This document shows positions 1-6,640 of a stretch of 24,057 bases of DNA, in pieces (positions within the stretch are counted from its first letter, which is position 1; every line of letters begins with the position of its first letter). This DNA comes from a virus: positions 1-24,057 of IMG/VR virus record IMGVR_UViG_3300023116_000352. The stretch is one strand, 5' to 3'. Under the pieces are notes generated by a model. That model did not search any database. It worked only from the letters and a program-made list of their open reading frames with translations, and was not told the origin of the DNA. Both the position numbers and the translations under genes were made by a program.

Positions 1-180
1 AGCAGCCCCAGTAGAAGCAGGATGCGAGTGCGGTGCGTTAACAGCGCCAACATTATGAGCATGATAAGCATTAGCAGCACCCGTAGAAGCGTTATGTGAA
101 TGAGGAGCATTTGCAGCGCCCGTTGAAGCAGGATGTGAATGAGGAGCGTTTACAGCACCAGTAGAAGCGTTATGAGAGTG
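1..180 (-). repeat. 39-bp tandem repeats encoding His-rich ASTGAxNAPHSH units
   Basis: At least four imperfect 13-codon units follow each other in the collar protein gene and continue past the left edge. Each carries HSH or HAH. One unit is shortened to 11 residues (begins VGAVNA). Such repeats can change copy number by slippage or recombination. The total copy number cannot be seen here. Confidence 0.85.
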
Positions 181-582
181 AGCGTCCTGTGTGTGATTAT
201 GCGAAGGCATCTCGGCAGTATTCAACGTATGAGTAGCAGAACCACCAGTCTCAGCAAGAGCATCAAAAGCAGTATCAGCAGAATCTAAACCAACAACAAC
301 TCGCCCTTTAATGTTCGGCAAATTAAAAGTCGTAGACCCATCACCAGCCCCATAAGTATCACCAACAACAGCATACAAATCAGCATAAGTAGTTCTAGAA
401 ACAGCAGAACCATCACAAATCAACCAACCAGTAGGGGCAGACGAAGCAGCCCAAGCAACCAAACCACCAGTAGGAACCGGCCCAGTAGGATCTAACGTGT
501 GACCACCAAGAGACATCGTTGAAGAAACAAGATGGTCAACTTCAATCTGATCAAACTCTTTATTGACTACACGTTGAATCAT
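1..582 (-). CDS. Tail collar-domain fibre protein, 3' end outside window
   Basis: Open frame of 194 codons from ATG at 582 with no stop before the left edge, so the C-terminus is missing. Residues about 32-95 read as a phage tail collar domain (PF07484 type): PTGGLVAWAASSAPTGWL, then ICDGSAVSRTTYADLYAVVG, then TFNLPNIKGRVVVGLD. This domain occurs in short tail fibres and receptor-binding proteins at the tail tip. From about residue 135 the protein becomes a tandem repeat with consensus ASTGAxNAPHSH(N/P), giving one HxH pair per unit. HxH motifs in T4-type fibres bind metal ions along the trimer axis, and a similar role here is inference. The ATG overlaps the stop of the upstream gene as ATGA. 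GGAG lies 11 nt before the start. It is probably the last-acting adhesin gene of the leftward structural operon. Confidence 0.85.
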   Translation of the reverse strand, partial: MIQRVVNKEFDQIEVDHLVSSTMSLGGHTLDPTGPVPTGGLVAWAASSAPTGWLICDGSAVSRTTYADLYAVVGDTYGAGDGSTTFNLPNIKGRVVVGLDSADTAFDALAETGGSATHTLNTAEMPSHNHTQDAHSHNASTGAVNAPHSHPASTGAANAPHSHNASTGAANAYHAHNVGAVNAPHSHPASTGAA

Positions 583-917
583 CCGGCATCATACTCCACA
601 CCACTAACAGTTAAAGTGATACTAGTACCGGATTGATTAAAATAAATAGAGTCACTAGGTTCCATAGTAATAATCGCATCACTAGTAATAACATCATTAG
701 CAGGAACAGTAATACTGCTTAAAATTTTATTTCCAGCATCAGCAGTATCACCGGAAGGAACAATGTGCAAATCAAAAGTAGCATCAGACCCAGTAGTATT
801 ACAAGCATTAATGCTTCTCACAATAGCATAAGAACCAACATTGCTAGTCAACGTATACACAGAACTACCACCAGTAGCATCACCGATATAAAATCTTTTA
901 GGAACTAAATTAGCCAT
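579..917 (-). CDS. Small virion-type protein, predicted beta-sandwich
   Basis: A 112-residue protein of alternating short hydrophobic and Thr/Ser/Gly-rich stretches, with no signal peptide or membrane segment. Phrases such as YAIVRSINACNTTGSDATFDL, trimmed here to the pattern 'neighbouring strand with Cys-Asn-Thr', plus VPANDVITSD and SIYFNQSGTSITLTVSGVEY suggest an all-beta fold, as in small neck, head-decoration or tail proteins. I cannot assign a family. The start is ATG at 917 with GGAGG 7 nt upstream. The stop overlaps the next start (ATGA). It lies between two other small structural-type genes and the collar protein, so a virion role is likely but unproven. Confidence 0.7.
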   Translation of the reverse strand: MANLVPKRFYIGDATGGSSVYTLTSNVGSYAIVRSINACNTTGSDATFDLHIVPSGDTADAGNKILSSITVPANDVITSDAIITMEPSDSIYFNQSGTSITLTVSGVEYDAG

Positions 918-920
918 CTC

Positions 921-1271
921 TTAACCTCCCATTCCCGTCCATACAAGTATAGCATTATCAAAAGTATTAGTGTTCATTGACTGCACAGTAGCCGCATCCA
1001 AAACATGATCAACCAAATCACCCGATGAATGACTCTGCGCAACCGTGTCGTCGTAACCTCTTTCCTCAACAGTAATAGTATTAGAACTCCTAGAAGAGCA
1101 AAGAATTTTTTCCTCGTTTGACAAACCCCTATTGATTACAATAACAAAAGGATTAGTCGAACCGGAAGGATACGTAGAGCCATCAGTAAGCGAAATGCTA
1201 GTATCCGTATCAGATATATTAGCACTCAACGTTGTTTCTTCGACATTACCGACAAACTCTCTACGCTCCAT
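921..1271 (-). CDS. Small phage structural protein (ISDTDTSISL / VEERGYDDT family)
   Basis: A 116-residue protein containing a pattern I recognise from many phage virion proteins: TTLSANISDTDTSISLTDG, then FVIVINR, then EEKILCSSRSSNTITVEERG, then AQSHSSGDLVDHVLDAATV. The conserved order is two beta-rich halves, a 'VxxRGYddT.A..H..G..V.HvLdA' centre and a short C-terminus. This module is usually found next to tail and baseplate genes, and its exact job is not known to me. The start is ATG at 1271 with GGAGG 4 nt upstream. It is separated by only 3 nt from the next gene and sits in the leftward structural operon. Confidence 0.75.
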   Translation of the reverse strand: MERREFVGNVEETTLSANISDTDTSISLTDGSTYPSGSTNPFVIVINRGLSNEEKILCSSRSSNTITVEERGYDDTVAQSHSSGDLVDHVLDAATVQSMNTNTFDNAILVWTGMGG

Positions 1272-1282
1272 GTCGCCTCCAA

Positions 1283-1666
1283 TCAGTCAATACTGATATC
1301 CAAGTCACCCGTAGCAATACGCAAAGTGTCACCAGCATCAAGAGTCTTGTTAGCAGTCAACGTGCCATGCACAAGAAGATTGCCACCAGTAGAAGCATCA
1401 TGAATACCGACAGCAACAACAGTAGCAGCAGGCATATTAGCAAAGTCAATATTTCCACTATTCTGCGTAGCACCACTAGCCGCAGCATCAAACGTTGCAG
1501 CCTGACGAGCATAAGACCCACCAGACACCTCAGTACCACCACCGCTATCCGAAGGTGCAGCAGTATAAAGTGCTACATACACAGCAGAAGGTGCAGTATA
1601 GGCAGTTGTGCCAAGGAAGTGATCCAACAAAGCATCTTCCAAATAATCGCTAAGATTTCCAGCCAT
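1283..1666 (-). CDS. Conserved phage tail-associated protein (LSDYLEDALLDHFLG family)
   Basis: A 127-residue protein beginning AGNLSDYLEDALLDHFLG, followed by AYTAPSAVYVALYTAAPSD, a Gly-rich GGGTEVSGGSYARQAATF, then VGIHDASTGGNLLVHGTL and a C-terminal DTLRIATGDLDISID. I recognise this arrangement from short phage proteins annotated as tail-fibre or minor structural proteins. No enzymatic motif is visible. AAGGAG lies 8 nt before the ATG. The ATG shares a base with the upstream stop (TAATG), so translation is probably coupled. The assignment to the virion rests on family resemblance and on its place between capsid and collar genes. Confidence 0.75.
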   Translation of the reverse strand: MAGNLSDYLEDALLDHFLGTTAYTAPSAVYVALYTAAPSDSGGGTEVSGGSYARQAATFDAAASGATQNSGNIDFANMPAATVVAVGIHDASTGGNLLVHGTLTANKTLDAGDTLRIATGDLDISID

Positions 1667-2007
1667 TAGTTATTCTCCTTATAATAATCTTCTAACTCAA
1701 TCTGAGTTGGAAGTCTAAAGTTATCCAAAGTAAGCAAGTGGTCAGCCTCTTGCTCCTCAATCTCATAAATCCTGTTCTCTCTAGTGAACCGAATACCACC
1801 CTTAGTAGAGTAAGCGGCACCACTATCAAAATAAATAAACTTCTTACCCGCCGAAGCCTTTGCAACAGTCTTTTTAGGAACAGGAGACTTTTCAGCCTTA
1901 GCAGCAGAAGTCTTCTTAGCGGTTGTCTTTTTAGCCGTAGTCTTCTTAGCAGGAGCCTTCTTAGTAGGCTCAGGAAGATCAGACGACTTTACTACATTCT
2001 CACTCAT
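1666..2007 (-). CDS. Lys/Ala-rich (histone H1-like tail) phage protein
   Basis: A 113-residue protein in two parts. Residues about 12-60 are a basic, low-complexity segment with repeated KKTTAKKTTAKKTS and KKAPAKK, like the C-terminal tail of histone H1. Residues about 60-113 form an acidic, probably folded domain (FIYFDSGAAYSTKGGIRF, then NRIYEIEEQEADHLLTLDNF and RLPTQIELEDYYKEN). I chose ATG at 2007. A longer in-frame start at 2073 would place the first codons inside the terminator hairpin that follows the capsid gene. No Shine-Dalgarno is visible. Instead TGATAGAAT ends 7 nt before the ATG, so the mRNA may be leaderless. A basic tail in a head-region protein suggests contact with packaged DNA, but that is inference. 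Confidence 0.75.
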   Translation of the reverse strand: MSENVVKSSDLPEPTKKAPAKKTTAKKTTAKKTSAAKAEKSPVPKKTVAKASAGKKFIYFDSGAAYSTKGGIRFTRENRIYEIEEQEADHLLTLDNFRLPTQIELEDYYKENN

Positions 2008-2014
2008 AACAACA

Positions 2015-2023
2015 ATTCTATCA
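2015..2023 (-). promoter_or_regulatory. Extended -10 promoter TGATAGAAT, probable leaderless start
   Basis: Reads TGA-TAGAAT on the minus strand, 7 nt before ATG 2007 and just downstream of the capsid terminator. It matches the TGRTANNAT pattern found at seven other unit boundaries in this window. No convincing -35 is seen. Confidence 0.5.
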
Positions 2024-2036
2024 TAAGTATCATTAT

Positions 2037-2070
2037 AAAACAGAAAAGGCGGGGGATTTCTCCCCCCGCC
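2037..2070 (-). terminator. Rho-independent terminator after the major capsid gene
   Basis: A perfect 8-bp GC stem (GGCGGGGG / CCCCCGCC, loop of 7) is followed on the minus strand by TTTTCTGTTTT. It lies about 45 nt past the capsid stop. No U-run follows in the plus direction, so it works leftward. It marks the end of the protease-capsid transcript. Confidence 0.9.
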
Positions 2071-2114
2071 CAATCCGTTAGGATAGTAACTATAACAGTC
2101 CTAAGATTTAGTTA

Positions 2115-3146
2115 TCAGGTGCTGCGAAGCTTGACGTTCTTAGCGATGACATAGCTATCAGCGTTTTCGATGTTAGCAGCCACACGCATGAACTGAGTAT
2201 ACTCAATCGTGTCAGTCTTCGGCTGGAACTGGCGGTACACCGTGATGTCACGATGAAGACCAACCACACGGTTGTTCGGGAACGTAAGTTCCACATAGCC
2301 GTGCGAGCCAGAAGCACCCGAGTAGTCACCCGAAACATCCTCAGGCATCAACGGAACTTCAGTGAGTCCGATACCGAAAGGAGCAAGGCCGGTTGCACCA
2401 GCGCCACCATTTGCACGCATTGCGCCGTTCAAGAAGGCGAGATCGCCAGTCGTTGAACCTGGGCTTGGAGCACCAGCAGCCGACTCAGTAGCCGAGTTCG
2501 GATTCTGAAGCGAGTAAATTGCATCCTGCACAATACCAGGGCCAGTGAAGAACTTAAGCTCGTTACGGCGCTGGAGATACTTGCTGGGAAGGTTACGAAG
2601 AACACGGTCAAAAACTGAACGTGAAGCATTGTCACCAGCCTCGTCAACCGTTGTACCGGAAGCGAGAGCAAGTTTCACAAAGCCGTCAAGGGCCTTGAGC
2701 AGAGTGTTGCTTGACGAGGTGTTGCCGTTGATGAGAAGGTCATCAAGATCGTTAGCGGTCTGGCGAGCCATGACCTGAGCGAGATGATCCTCAAGCGAGG
2801 CACCCTCAATGTTGTCCTCAAGGGACTCTGTTGAAATCTCCCAATCAAGACGAAGCTTGACGCTGGAGAGTGAAACCTTTGAGAAGGTTACTGCTGCGTT
2901 GGAACCGTCATCGGTTGCCTCCGTAGCCTTGCGCATGATGCGCGTACCAACCGACAACTTGTCAATATCCATGCTTGATGCACGCATACGGACAACACGG
3001 CTGTTTTGCATAAGAACAGACTGATCGACCACAAAATCTAGGAACCGATTAGACTGTTCAGCGTTGAGAAGACCACCAGAGGCACCACCCACAACTGAGG
3101 TAGTGACTTCGTTAGCCTTTGCTAGAATTTCTTCTTGAGTTGCCAT
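2115..3146 (-). CDS. Major capsid protein, HK97 fold
   Basis: A 343-residue protein, a normal length for HK97-type capsid proteins. The N-terminus ATQEEILAKANEV has the helical look of an N-arm. Then come FLDFVVDQSVLMQNSRVVRM (N-arm to E-loop), EISTESLEDN with the spine-helix-like region ASLEDHLAQVMARQTANDLD, ALDGFVKLA, and a C-terminal P/A-domain part with GLTEVPLMPED, YVELTFPNNRVVGLHRDITV and FMRVAANIENADSYVIAKNV. These features, its place directly after the protease-scaffold gene, and a strong AGGAGG ribosome site support the call. No obvious long propeptide is visible, which fits a separate or fused scaffold domain in the upstream gene. The gene is followed by a strong terminator. Confidence 0.92.
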   Translation of the reverse strand: MATQEEILAKANEVTTSVVGGASGGLLNAEQSNRFLDFVVDQSVLMQNSRVVRMRASSMDIDKLSVGTRIMRKATEATDDGSNAAVTFSKVSLSSVKLRLDWEISTESLEDNIEGASLEDHLAQVMARQTANDLDDLLINGNTSSSNTLLKALDGFVKLALASGTTVDEAGDNASRSVFDRVLRNLPSKYLQRRNELKFFTGPGIVQDAIYSLQNPNSATESAAGAPSPGSTTGDLAFLNGAMRANGGAGATGLAPFGIGLTEVPLMPEDVSGDYSGASGSHGYVELTFPNNRVVGLHRDITVYRQFQPKTDTIEYTQFMRVAANIENADSYVIAKNVKLRST

Positions 3147-3163
3147 TTATATATTCCTCCTAA

Positions 3164-4726
3164 TCACGACTCATAGCCCAGAGCCTTGACTAGCTCTTGT
3201 GGCAAATAAACATTGTTCCAGAAAGAAGGAGCAGACTTGCGGATTGTCTCCTCGTCACCCTCATCTTCATCGCCGTCTGGATCGACGCTCTTCTTGACTG
3301 CACCAGCAGCGGCAAAAGCCTCCACCTTTTCAGTCTGCTCAGCAAGTGAAGCCTCTGCGGAAGCAAGCTTCTGCTCCAACTCCTCACGCTGTGCATCTGC
3401 GCTCTTAGTAACTTCTTCGATCTTAGCGTCCATTGAAGCCTCAACCTCTTCCTTAAACGAAGCGGCGAAATCAGTGAACTTCTGATCGATGACCGAACCA
3501 AGAGCATCTTTCAAGATATCAATATCCATATGATCCTCCATTTGATCGTTATCCGCCTCAACCTCAGATTCAGTTGAAGCTTCTTCTAATTCGACAGACT
3601 TTTGTACATCTGCCTCTTCCTCAACTGTAAGCCAGTTGACGAATCGCTTTAACAAAGAAAGTTTCTCTTCGGCAGATGTATCCATCTCTGATACCTTAGC
3701 ATAATTTTCATCATTACGCAAAGACTTCTCAACCTCTTCCAAAGTTGTACCTTCTTCATCAAGAACTTGTTCCAAAATATCTTCCATATTGGTGAACTCC
3801 TTAATAATATCATCATTACATGTACCGCATCCGCACGAACATGCAATTTCTTTTTCTAAATCAATATCGTCATCAAATTTGCGTGTGCAGTTATCCAATT
3901 GACGAACTTTTGATCTTGCCCAAACCCAACCAGGAGTACCACCCCAAAGGTTCCAAGCAATTCTTCCATTAGAAGGATAACCTTTATCACCCGGATCAGC
4001 ACCAGTTGCTTTTAAGTCACCGGCATGTCTCGGGAAATACTTCGCTACCTTTCTAACGAACTCTGGAGAAGCAGTACCGCCTTGAGCCAGCCTTCTGGCT
4101 GAACCCATACCGACACTCGTTCCTCCACGACCGTGCTCTTTTCTTTGATTAAGACCAACCTGAGCCATACGTTGTACGGACTTAGGAATAGTCAAATTAA
4201 TATCATTGCAATCAATTTTCAAAATGTAATCAAGTTGATCGGTAGTGTCAAACTTAACAATATCAATAACCGCAGCTGGGTTTGCAGGATTATCTACAAG
4301 ACTCAACTCACCAAGTTCATACTTCTTAATTACATTTACAGGCTTACCACGGAACATCTTTTCTGCATCGATCTGCTTGTCAAGAATTTTACCCCCGACA
4401 GAGAACGAGCGAAGTGTACCGTCAAGAACTTTCTCCCAAGTATCCTGAGCGCCCTTAGAAATATACGCCTCTACTTGCATAGCGTTGTAGTCTTCACCAT
4501 TAGCACCCTTAACCTTAACCGGCTTGTAACTAATAGCCTTACCTACAGCAATTGGAGCGTGCATCTCACGGATGTTTCCGGTCCAATTCTTAAACGCTTC
4601 AACAGAAGCTTCGAACTCAATAAGATCCCCAGCCTTATCAATATTGTCAGCGGTTGCAATACCGACAACAATGCGCTCTTCCCGCTTGACCATATCAATG
4701 GGAAAAGTAAGGTTTAAATCTTCCAT
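3164..4726 (-). CDS. Capsid maturation protease (XkdF/HK97 type) fused to scaffold
   Basis: A 520-residue protein with several parts. Residues 1-160 are an XkdF-like prohead protease: VVGIATADNIDKAGDLI, a likely catalytic His56 in REMHAPIAVGKA, a likely Ser109 in LRSFSVGG, and ELGELSLVDNPANPAA. Residues about 185-280 carry a module seen in many aquatic phages (RGGTSVGMGSARRLAQGG, then VAKYFPRH, then GRIAWNLWGG). A compact Cys cluster follows (C296, C298, C300, C303). Residues about 310-490 are acidic and coiled-coil-rich, as in scaffold or delta domains. The C-terminus FWNNVYLPQELVKALGYES may bind the capsid protein. There is no Shine-Dalgarno; TGGTACTAT ends 9 nt before the ATG. In-frame internal starts with good ribosome sites lie at 3529 and 3787. 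The protease presumably processes scaffold and capsid inside the prohead. Confidence 0.85.
   Translation of the reverse strand: MEDLNLTFPIDMVKREERIVVGIATADNIDKAGDLIEFEASVEAFKNWTGNIREMHAPIAVGKAISYKPVKVKGANGEDYNAMQVEAYISKGAQDTWEKVLDGTLRSFSVGGKILDKQIDAEKMFRGKPVNVIKKYELGELSLVDNPANPAAVIDIVKFDTTDQLDYILKIDCNDINLTIPKSVQRMAQVGLNQRKEHGRGGTSVGMGSARRLAQGGTASPEFVRKVAKYFPRHAGDLKATGADPGDKGYPSNGRIAWNLWGGTPGWVWARSKVRQLDNCTRKFDDDIDLEKEIACSCGCGTCNDDIIKEFTNMEDILEQVLDEEGTTLEEVEKSLRNDENYAKVSEMDTSAEEKLSLLKRFVNWLTVEEEADVQKSVELEEASTESEVEADNDQMEDHMDIDILKDALGSVIDQKFTDFAASFKEEVEASMDAKIEEVTKSADAQREELEQKLASAEASLAEQTEKVEAFAAAGAVKKSVDPDGDEDEGDEETIRKSAPSFWNNVYLPQELVKALGYES
3527..3539 (-). promoter_or_regulatory. Internal ribosome site and ATG for a nested scaffold protein
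   Basis: Within the protease-scaffold gene, GGAGG sits 5 nt before an in-frame ATG at 3529 (codon 400, MDIDILKDALG). Initiation here would make a 121-residue scaffold-only product ending at 3164. A second candidate is AAGGAG 9 nt before ATG 3787 (codon 314, MEDILEQVL). Both SDs also encode ordinary residues, so this is a prediction. Confidence 0.5.
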
Positions 4727-4735
4727 AGTAGTACA

Positions 4736-4744
4736 ATAGTACCA
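4736..4744 (-). promoter_or_regulatory. Extended -10 promoter TGGTACTAT before protease-scaffold gene
   Basis: TGG-TACTAT on the minus strand ends 9 nt before ATG 4726, which has no Shine-Dalgarno. It fits the shared TGRTANNAT pattern. It would start the protease-capsid transcript that ends at the 2037-2070 terminator. Confidence 0.5.
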
Positions 4745-4788
4745 CAGTTTTATTTAAAAGATATGATTTTATGTGGACTCTAGCGCTT

Positions 4789-4944
4789 CTATGCGGGCGG
4801 CTTAGGAGTTCCTACGAGAGACTGAATCCAAGCCTCCCAGTTTTCGGAGGACATGTTGACACTGGGATTCTCGTCGTCACCGTCAACAAGTACAGACTCA
4901 ATAGGAAACATTTCTTTTAGTTCTTGTTCTGTCCAAATTTCCAT
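4789..4944 (-). CDS. Small protein (51 aa) coupled to tail-fibre gene
   Basis: A short frame that is easily missed: ATG at 4944, TAG at 4791-4789, 51 residues, starting MEIWTEQELKEMFPIES and ending WEAWIQSLVGTPKPPA. It is acidic with three Trp. The ATG shares its A with the TGA of the upstream fibre gene (TGATG), the same arrangement used by confirmed neighbours, and GGAG-like bases lie further upstream in the fibre gene. Tiny genes directly after a fibre gene often encode fibre-assembly helpers, and the WEAWI pattern near the C-terminus is reminiscent of those, but I do not recognise a family. Without it, the 4727-4943 gap would be unusually long for this compact genome. Confidence 0.6.
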   Translation of the reverse strand: MEIWTEQELKEMFPIESVLVDGDDENPSVNMSSENWEAWIQSLVGTPKPPA

Positions 4945-6272
4945 CACAAAATCTCCACAACTAGCAAGTAACTTGAAGAACTAGAGTTGCTGACATACAC
5001 CCCTGTAGTGTTACTACTCTGCATGGTGGTCTTGTAAGTCACAGCAGAAGTAGTGTTGGGACTATCTAAATAATAATTATTCACTGTTCCGTTACCAGCA
5101 GCACCCCAGTCGCCTGCATAGTTCAATTGCAACTGTGTTGTGCCGCGTTTCAATCTGCTATTGATGTTGCAAGCACCGGAGATGTAAAAAGCGTGGGACC
5201 AAAAAACAAGAATCTTACTAGACGTAGATTTAGGTGTAATCGTCACAGATAAACCTGTATCAATCTCAGTTGTACCAGTTAACGAATATCCAGTCTTGTG
5301 CGATGCTAGTACCTGTCTAACGCCGAGCATGGCAGAACCCAATGAAGAAATAGCACCTGCAACATCAAGGTTCCCGTTTGAAATATCCAGCGACATACGA
5401 ACGGCAGAGCCATCCAAAAAACGAAGCCCGCTGGCTCCATAGCGGTCTATTCTTGCGTAAGTGCTGGAGTAAGAAGTGCCACCATCAAGACGTATTTCGC
5501 CACCTTCGGTTGCGTTCGATGCCCCGATGGTGATGAACCCGTCAGCTTTGATCTCGCCTACTACGTCTAGTTTCGCACCCGGACTTGCTGTACCGATACC
5601 GACATTGCCCTCAAAGTGATGGTTTCCGAACCCGCTCCCCGTCCAATAGCCGTACCTCATTACGTCCGTAGACGCATCAGCACCGAGAAACCCGTACTCC
5701 GAAACTGTGCCGCCCGTAGATGAAATCCTGATCTGATCGACTGCATTGCCTGCCCCAAACAAGTGCAGAGGCGAACCGGGACTAGTTGTACCGATACCAA
5801 CATTGCCAGAAGTGTCGATACGCATACGTTCAGTATCGTCAGCATTGAACCACGCAAACTCCGCAAGGGCTGGAGAGGATTGAGCCGCAGTAGTTATCAA
5901 ACCCCAGTTGCTATCAGAGAAAAGAGAACCTGCTGTTCTTCCTCCCCCCGTACTAAAACCTATCGAACCTTGAACATCCAAAGTCTCATTAGGGCTGGTT
6001 GTGCCGATACCGACACGATTATTCGTGGAGTCAACATGAAACGTATCGGTGTCAACAGTCAAATCATCGCTAATAGTTAAACTATCAGCAGAACGAGAAC
6101 CATCAACCCGCAAATATTGGGTATGATCATCATCACTCAACCCCCCAAGATTACCGTGATCACCAGAAGCAGCGGTAACAACATTCCAAGAAGTACCATC
6201 CCAAGTCCAAGTCTTATCACCCACAGTATGGGTATCATTAACCGAAGGGGAATCAGGGAAGTTAATAGCCAT
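4944..6272 (-). CDS. Tail/head fibre adhesin with GIGTTSP repeats
   Basis: A 442-residue fibre protein. Residues 1-33 form an anchor module (AINFPDSPSVNDTHTVGD, then TWTWDGTSWNVV) that is clearly paralogous to the N-terminus of the 6640-8271 protein. Next is a DDDHTQYLRVDGSR stretch common in phage fibres, then at least three shaft repeats of the form VGIGTxSPxxxLxV (near residues 92, 155 and 220). The last about 120 residues (from VLASHKTGYSLTGT to YLLVVEIL) look like a separate beta-rich tip domain, probably the receptor-binding part. Start and stop are coupled to both neighbours by TGATG overlaps. It has no S74 chaperone, so folding may depend on the small neighbouring genes. Its receptor is unknown. 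Confidence 0.82.
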   Translation of the reverse strand: MAINFPDSPSVNDTHTVGDKTWTWDGTSWNVVTAASGDHGNLGGLSDDDHTQYLRVDGSRSADSLTISDDLTVDTDTFHVDSTNNRVGIGTTSPNETLDVQGSIGFSTGGGRTAGSLFSDSNWGLITTAAQSSPALAEFAWFNADDTERMRIDTSGNVGIGTTSPGSPLHLFGAGNAVDQIRISSTGGTVSEYGFLGADASTDVMRYGYWTGSGFGNHHFEGNVGIGTASPGAKLDVVGEIKADGFITIGASNATEGGEIRLDGGTSYSSTYARIDRYGASGLRFLDGSAVRMSLDISNGNLDVAGAISSLGSAMLGVRQVLASHKTGYSLTGTTEIDTGLSVTITPKSTSSKILVFWSHAFYISGACNINSRLKRGTTQLQLNYAGDWGAAGNGTVNNYYLDSPNTTSAVTYKTTMQSSNTTGVYVSNSSSSSYLLVVEIL

Positions 6273-6640
6273 CAGTCAACCTGCTCAGTTATGATTGCAG
6301 ATATATTCCTTGTTCTAATTGCGTTACGAGCATCAAGTCTATCAATCAACTTCTGCTTCTCTTTAGCCAGCCATTTCTCTTTACCTTTCGGCCACCCACG
6401 ATCAGGGTGCGCCCAATAACCTACAACCCAGTCACGTAACATCTCAGGCGTGACATCTTCGTACTGCACAAAGTCTTCTGGGTCTGGCATATCAAACTCT
6501 ACTGTCCACTCATTTGCTTCACGCATATCTAAATCATGGTCAAGCAGCGCCAAACGAATACCAACCTTATACACCGAATCTGGCATACCATCATAATCAA
6601 CCAAAGTCGCTTCACTAAACGACCATTTCCATTCTCTCAT
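6272..6640 (-). CDS. Conserved small protein between fibre genes, possible assembly factor
   Basis: A 122-residue protein: EWKWSFSEATLVDYDGMPDS with VYKVGIRLALLDHD, then FVQYEDVTPEMLRDWVVGYW and a basic helical C-terminal half (KEKWLAKEKQKLIDRLDARNA). The layout of a beta-rich start, a 'VTpEmLrdWV' helix and a basic helix resembles small proteins found beside fibre genes in marine phages, but I cannot name the family with certainty. AAGGAGG lies 8 nt before the ATG. The ATG shares a base with the upstream stop (TAATG) and its own stop with the downstream start (TGATG). The sandwich position between two fibre genes with paralogous N-termini suggests a chaperone or connector for one of them. 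Confidence 0.7.
   Translation of the reverse strand: MREWKWSFSEATLVDYDGMPDSVYKVGIRLALLDHDLDMREANEWTVEFDMPDPEDFVQYEDVTPEMLRDWVVGYWAHPDRGWPKGKEKWLAKEKQKLIDRLDARNAIRTRNISAIITEQVD

Noticed and set aside
1232-1669. Long plus-strand frame opposite the tail genes
   Set aside because: It is antisense to genes with good ribosome sites and recognisable families. It is rich in Ser, Arg and Thr from the reverse of Ala/Thr/Gly codons.
2008-2073. Longer start (ATG 2073) for the Lys/Ala-rich protein
   Set aside because: The extra codons (GGGRNPPPFLF) are translated terminator hairpin sequence and the unit would start before the termination signal.
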